Shown here in pieces: positions 60,007 to 64,000 of a DNA stretch of 64,000 bases. The notes beneath the pieces were generated by a model, which worked only from the letters and a program-made list of their open reading frames with translations, did not search any database and was not told where the DNA came from. Each line of letters starts with the position of its first letter. Positions within the stretch are counted from its first letter, which is position 1. The DNA comes from UJ101 sp965262705 (GTDB lineage: Bacteria > Bacteroidota > Bacteroidia > Flavobacteriales > UJ101), in assembly GCA_965262705.1 (NCBI GenBank), contig OZ253556.1, positions 744,001 through 808,000 on the forward strand. The letters run 5' to 3'. The translations under genes were made by a program, and so were the position numbers.

Positions 60007-61680
60007 CTAAAAGTACTTAGTTCTCGTTATAACAGAATCAATAACGGTTAATTTACCAGAATGATTTAGTGTGTGAATGCACTTTGTATCTTTTGACCAA
60101 TTAGGGAATATTGATTGAACCGTAATTTCTTGGTATCGGGTTTCATTTAACTCAACAATTTCCTTGATTTGAATTCCGTAACCGTAGCGGTTCGTACAAT
60201 TTTGACCCGGTCTGAAAAGTCTTCCTCCTTCAGTAAATATTTTCCCCGCTGGTCTGGAACATTTAACATCTGAAACAATAGGATTACAAGGATGAGGTAT
60301 CCATTTATCAGTAATTAAATCATTAGCATAAAATAGAAAAAGATCATCATCAGCTGAAGCGGATTTATTTTTATTTTGCCGAATATTAGTGAACATCCAA
60401 TATTTACCTTTATACTTTAATATAGTAGTATCTAAAGCCTGAATGTTATTCATCAATATTTTTGATAGTTCCCATTTTAAAGGAAATTCAACACATTTAT
60501 ATGCCTGAATACTCTTACTTTGAGATGTTTCAGGAATCATATATAGCTCTCCATCTTGTTCAATCAAAAAAGGATAAGACAAATGATAGTTTTCTTTTAA
60601 AACAACTTTTGGAGAAGAATAATTTCCATTTTCATCCATCTCTATTACTGAAATTTTTCCTTTATGTTCTTTAAAAACTAATTCTTCAATAAAAATAAAG
60701 TATTTATTATTTTTCTCTATTATAAAAGGATCTGCCCAAAACCTGTCTTTAGGAGGAAGAATGCGATTAAAACAATAAAAAGACCTTGAAATAGAACTTC
60801 CTTTATTTTCAAAATTAAACAGTAAAAACCATTGATCGAAATTAAAACGATATTTTATTTTAAACTTTAGATATTTATAACCATTGATAGTAACTAATTT
60901 TAAAAGTTCAAAATTAGTTGGGGTATGCCTAAGGCGATTAAAATAAAAAGTAGGAACTGTTTGCTTTTTAACTCGTTTAAAAAATTCATCTTCACCTATA
61001 GAATGTAACTCTTTTAACTTTTGTAGTAACAAAGATTTTGATTTCCACCAATATCGTAATCGAGTAATTATAATACTTTTTCTATGAGGGGCTAAAAAAA
61101 CTTTACCAATTATTAAACTTTTATCTAAATTTTCATTCAAAATTTGAATAGTTACCGCTGTTCTTTTCACTTGATCTAGTACTTCATATACTCCAACAGG
61201 ACCACCTCTTGTAAGACTGTTATCTCCATGATGATAAGCCCAAACACCATATTTACAACATTTTAAGATATCTCCTCTCAACACATTGAACCCTAACTTA
61301 ATGAGTATATCTACGTTTTCTGATTTTATTTTATTCACATCCTCTTGGGATATTATATCATTAAGCCCGACTTGCTTTGGAACAACATTGAGAGTGGAGC
61401 AATTAACAATTTTTCTCAAATCTCTTTTGCAAAAGAAATTTGAATAGGATTTAAATAACTTATTTTCAATAGCAAGATAGCATTTATAAAACCAACTGTT
61501 TCTATTTTCCCATAGCCGGCGGGCGAATACGTGTTTTTTTCTTTTTAACTTTTTGTGTTTTTTTATGATTAAAATAACTTCTGAGTGTTCAGATTTATTT
61601 ATTTGTTCAATTATATCTAAGCCTAATGAGGAAACAAAGTAATTATCAATTAATAAGCCAATCCGCAATTTTTTCTTCAT
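60007..61680 (-). CDS. Formyltransferase-like domain fused to a GIPC-transferase-like propeller
   Basis: 557 aa. Residues of about 5-235 resemble a formyltransferase N-domain (RIGLLIDNYFVSS, VDILIKLGFNVLRGDILKCC, the substrate-loop GVWAYHHGDNSLTRGGPVGV). Residues of about 275-555 are a five-bladed propeller of the glucosamine inositolphosphorylceramide transferase type: DRFWADPFIIEKNNKYFIFI, KGKISVIEMDENGNYSSP, YPFLIEQDGELYMIPETS, WMFTNIRQ, HPCNPIVSDVKCSRPAGKIF and RPGQNCTNRYGYGIQIKEI. Such fusions occur in bacterial surface-polysaccharide loci. The nearby rmlB supports a glycan role. The exact reaction is unknown. The gene stands alone. Confidence 0.75.
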   Translation of the reverse strand: MKKKLRIGLLIDNYFVSSLGLDIIEQINKSEHSEVILIIKKHKKLKRKKHVFARRLWENRNSWFYKCYLAIENKLFKSYSNFFCKRDLRKIVNCSTLNVVPKQVGLNDIISQEDVNKIKSENVDILIKLGFNVLRGDILKCCKYGVWAYHHGDNSLTRGGPVGVYEVLDQVKRTAVTIQILNENLDKSLIIGKVFLAPHRKSIIITRLRYWWKSKSLLLQKLKELHSIGEDEFFKRVKKQTVPTFYFNRLRHTPTNFELLKLVTINGYKYLKFKIKYRFNFDQWFLLFNFENKGSSISRSFYCFNRILPPKDRFWADPFIIEKNNKYFIFIEELVFKEHKGKISVIEMDENGNYSSPKVVLKENYHLSYPFLIEQDGELYMIPETSQSKSIQAYKCVEFPLKWELSKILMNNIQALDTTILKYKGKYWMFTNIRQNKNKSASADDDLFLFYANDLITDKWIPHPCNPIVSDVKCSRPAGKIFTEGGRLFRPGQNCTNRYGYGIQIKEIVELNETRYQEITVQSIFPNWSKDTKCIHTLNHSGKLTVIDSVITRTKYF

Positions 61681-61939
61681 TTTTCTATAAAATATATAAT
61701 TGTTAAATTAGTATAGTTAATTTGTTTTTTTAGCTTCAACATTAACCATTTTAATAGCTTCTCTATGCTTTGCTATAACATATTTTGATTTTTATTATTT
61801 TTAATAGATAAAGCAACGCACCTGCAAATTTAATATTATAAACCCAATATTATGTTAAGACTAAATTATTTTTTCATTAATCAAAATGTTAATTTTTTGT
61901 ATATTTTAATAAAAATTTAGTTAAAAATAAAAAATAATT

Positions 61940-62095
61940 TTATCGGTAAGCGGTACAAAATTTATGAATATGCTTATTCTTCAACTTATTCCAAAGTTTT
62001 AGTCCCGTTTGCGTTGCTCTGCTCCCACATACAAAATTGATACATCTTCTACCCAATCTATCAACAGCAATCCATATCCAACCGTAATCTTTTTA
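61940..62095 (-). pseudogene. Fragment of an IS1-family transposase
   Basis: One minus-strand frame reads YGWIWIAVDRLGRRCINFVC, then GSRATQTGLKLWNKLKNKHI and HKFCTAYR before a stop. IWIAVDR is the first catalytic segment of IS1-type DDE transposases and LKLWxKLK follows as usual. Only about 50 codons remain. To its left (61681-61939) the DNA is AT-rich and I see no feature. Confidence 0.6.
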
Positions 62096-62098
62096 TTA

Positions 62099-62540
62099 TG
62101 TTTATTTTAAGATGAAGAGGGTTTATTACTTGGGGTAGTAACAACGAAAGCAAGTGTAAACGAGGTGAGTAATTTATAGGAGGTTTTAGCGTCTGCAGAC
62201 CTGCCATCGGGTATTCCCTTAAAAGGGGATAAGAACTATCAACCAGATAGAAATGCAAGTTTGTTAAACAAGAGAAAGTTGAAGAGTCATATACTAAAAA
62301 AAGCGAAAAGCCATTAACCGATTATCAGAAGAAGTTCAATAAACGAATAGGGGAAACAAGATTTAAAAAGGTTACTGAGTTTATCGAAGTATAGAACGCA
62401 CATTTGGAAGTATAAAGCGATGGTTTTCACGCGGGAAGGCAAGATATAGAGGGATAGCAAAGATGCATACGCAAAACCTGATGGAGGCGATAAATTATAA
62501 TTTATATCAGGTTCCGTGGATTCTTGCGTCTAATTGTAAA
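62099..62540 (+). pseudogene. Second IS5-family transposase remnant, interrupted by the 21-bp module
   Basis: Matches the 3' half of the transposase at 25763-26812: GLLLGVVTTKASVNEV, VLASADLPSGIPLKGDKN, then PLTDYQKKFNKRIGETRFK. At that point 23 extra bases (aaggttactgagtttatcga, agt) split the reading frame between the F-K and I-E-R codons of the FKIERTF motif. Several other frameshifts follow. The start of the gene is missing and the IS1 fragment takes its place. Confidence 0.8.
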
Positions 62541-62847
62541 AATTAAGAGAATTGTAAGTCATCAAATCAAGATAAAGCAAAAAAAAGTCCTTTAATGTTT
62601 CAAAAAAGAGCTAAAAATAAAAAAAAGTTTATCAGAATATCCAAAAAATAGCTAACGAAAACACCATCTTAAAAAAACATTAAGTTTTGCAATGCCCTAT
62701 TTGTTATGTTTTTGCACATATTCTACAAAAGTCTCACTTTTATTATTAATTCTTTACTTTTGTAGTTGACCCCTAAATGGGTTTACTATTTGGATTTAAA
62801 TATTAGCGTACAGTTGAAAACAAATTAATGATTGAATAATAATCTTA
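62541..62847. other. Gap before rmlB: MITE end remnant and promoter
   Basis: The gap holds an isolated MITE end (about 62690-62737: gttatgtttttgcacatatt, ctacaaaagtctc) and a -7 box TACTTTTG at 62755-62762 facing rmlB, with a leader of about 80 nt. No gene is seen. Confidence 0.5.
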
Positions 62848-63879
62848 ATGAAAAAAATTCTTATTACGGGCGGCGCGGGTTTTATCGGAAGTCATGTTGT
62901 ACGGTACTTTAGCCATCATTATCCTAAGTATCATATTTATAACTTAGATGCGCTGACTTATGCCGGTAATTTAGAAAACATAACAGACCTTAAATCGAAA
63001 AAAAATTACACCTTTCTAAAGGCTGATATAAGGGATTCGAGGGTAGTTGATGAAATTTTTGAAAAATATCAATTTGATAGTATTATTCATCTCGCAGCTG
63101 AAAGCCATGTTGATCGCTCGCTTACGAATCCGAATCTATTTGTCGAGACCAATGTGATAGGAACAATTAATTTGATGAATTCGGCAAAAAGAATTTGGAA
63201 AAATGGTCTTGAAGGAAAATTATTTTATCATATTTCTACGGATGAGGTCTATGGTTCAGCAGATGGTGCAAGTCTTTTTACAGAGAAGACTTCTTATAAT
63301 CCACAATCGCCTTATGCAGCTTCAAAAGCAGCTGCTGACCATCTTGTCAGAGCCTACCACAATACCTATAAACTGCCAATAAAAATCTCTAATTGCTCGA
63401 ACAACTACGGACCTAATCAATTCCCTGAGAAGTTAATCCCGCTTTGCATTCATAATATTTTACAAGGTAAGCCCCTACCCATTTACGGTGATGGAAATTT
63501 TGTACGGGACTGGCTTTATGTGATAGATCATGTACAAGCCATAGATATTATTTTCCATCGTGGAAGCATTGGCGAAACCTACAATATCGGGGGAGATAAT
63601 CAATGGAAAAATATTGACTTAGTTAAACTTTTATGTACGATTTTAGATAAAAAATTAGGAAGAAAGAGTGGGACGTTCCAACAACTGATTACCTTTGTTA
63701 AAGACCGGCCGGGGCATGATCGGCGGTATGCTATTGACGCTGCGAAGTTGAAAACGGAATTGAATTGGCAACCCTCTATAAATTTAGAAGAAGGACTAGA
63801 AAGGACAGTGCAATGGCATTTAGGGTATAAAAAGGGGCTCAGCACAGGTAAAGGGATAAGGGAAAACCAAATTAAATAA
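62848..63879 (+). CDS. rmlB: dTDP-glucose 4,6-dehydratase
   Basis: 343 aa short-chain dehydrogenase. It converts dTDP-glucose to dTDP-4-keto-6-deoxyglucose, the entry to dTDP-rhamnose and other deoxysugars of surface glycans. NAD motif ILITGGAGFIGSHVVRYFS, then DALTYAGNLENI, IIHLAAESHVDRSLTNPNLF, the catalytic TDEVYG and YAASKAAADHLVRA, NNYGPNQFPEKLIPL and RPGHDRRYAIDAAK. The length is normal. It probably opens a polysaccharide locus, but no rmlA, rmlC or rmlD follows directly. Confidence 0.95.
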   Translation: MKKILITGGAGFIGSHVVRYFSHHYPKYHIYNLDALTYAGNLENITDLKSKKNYTFLKADIRDSRVVDEIFEKYQFDSIIHLAAESHVDRSLTNPNLFVETNVIGTINLMNSAKRIWKNGLEGKLFYHISTDEVYGSADGASLFTEKTSYNPQSPYAASKAAADHLVRAYHNTYKLPIKISNCSNNYGPNQFPEKLIPLCIHNILQGKPLPIYGDGNFVRDWLYVIDHVQAIDIIFHRGSIGETYNIGGDNQWKNIDLVKLLCTILDKKLGRKSGTFQQLITFVKDRPGHDRRYAIDAAKLKTELNWQPSINLEEGLERTVQWHLGYKKGLSTGKGIRENQIK

Positions 63880-63888
63880 GATTAAAAT

Positions 63889-64000
63889 ATGAAAGGAATA
63901 GAAAATACCTCAAATGATACCTATCGTAAATTAATGGGGAATGGGTTGCGATATGAAGTGCCTAAATTTCAGAGGGATTATAGTTGGCAAGATGAACATT
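63889..64000 (+). CDS. DUF262-domain protein, N-terminal 37 codons (cut by the window edge)
   Basis: ATG at 63889, 9 bp after the rmlB stop: MKGIENTSNDTYRKLMGNGL, then RYEVPKFQRDYSWQDEH. VPxFQRxYsW is the signature of the DUF262 (GmrS-like, ParB-fold) domain found in type IV restriction enzymes and other defence-related proteins. The rest lies outside, so a GmrSD-type or other role cannot be decided. Confidence 0.6.
   Translation, partial: MKGIENTSNDTYRKLMGNGLRYEVPKFQRDYSWQDEH

Overview
This 64 kb window is AT-rich chromosomal DNA of a member of the Bacteroidota, most likely class Flavobacteriia. The evidence is the gene orders (rsfS-ftsH-LUD-cdsA-psd; DUF6495-dprA; DUF2795-secA; acyl-CoA reductase beside a two-cluster ferredoxin), a short primary sigma factor, a SecA without the C-terminal zinc motif, promoters of the TTTG/TAnnTTTG type, and a grasp-with-spasm peptide cluster. 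I cannot assign a genus.

Layout. 1-11 kb: a partial tricorn-like protease, a secreted M16-like/LolA-like protein, a cytochrome-b-like membrane protein, NDH-2 with foreign-looking codon use, a ferredoxin-NADP reductase, a siroheme-synthase N-domain protein and a run of envelope lipoproteins. 11-17 kb: the phospholipid/FtsH/RsfS operon with divergent birA. 17-25 kb: thioredoxin-like paralogues, Mpl, an oxidoreductase, AccD and the sigma factor. 25-27.5 kb: tRNA-Asp, a decayed IS5-family element and eight tandem 44-bp repeats. 27.5-45.6 kb: dprA, asnB, ribD, an ABC half-transporter, truA, metK (SAM-II-like riboswitch), folD, queE, secA, an FAH hydrolase, menE and pepD. 45.9-51 kb: a RiPP (grasp-with-spasm) cluster and an outer-membrane beta-barrel receptor. 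51-64 kb: clpB, ferredoxin/LuxC-type reductase, TrhA, an RND exporter, cspA, a surface-glycan enzyme, IS remnants, rmlB and the start of a DUF262 gene.

The dominant non-coding signal is an interspersed repeat family. About 15 long copies (130-270 bp) and at least a dozen short derivatives (35-80 bp) share the termini GAGACCGTTGCA...TGCAACGGTCTC. Ten copies have exact 5-6 bp target-site duplications. Their ends match those of the IS5-family remnant at 25.7-27 kb, so they look like MITEs. They lie just after stop codons, inside operons, and between promoters and start codons (metK, rsfS, the FNR gene). A smaller module of about 21 bp (GGTTACTGAG..TCGAAGT) is nested in MITE copies and has also interrupted both IS5 transposase remnants.

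The most interesting coding locus is 45.9-48.4 kb: a GG-leader precursor, a terminator, an ATP-grasp ligase, a small unknown protein and a SPASM-type partner whose expected C-terminal cysteines are replaced. In metK, the MITE sits between the riboswitch and the start codon.
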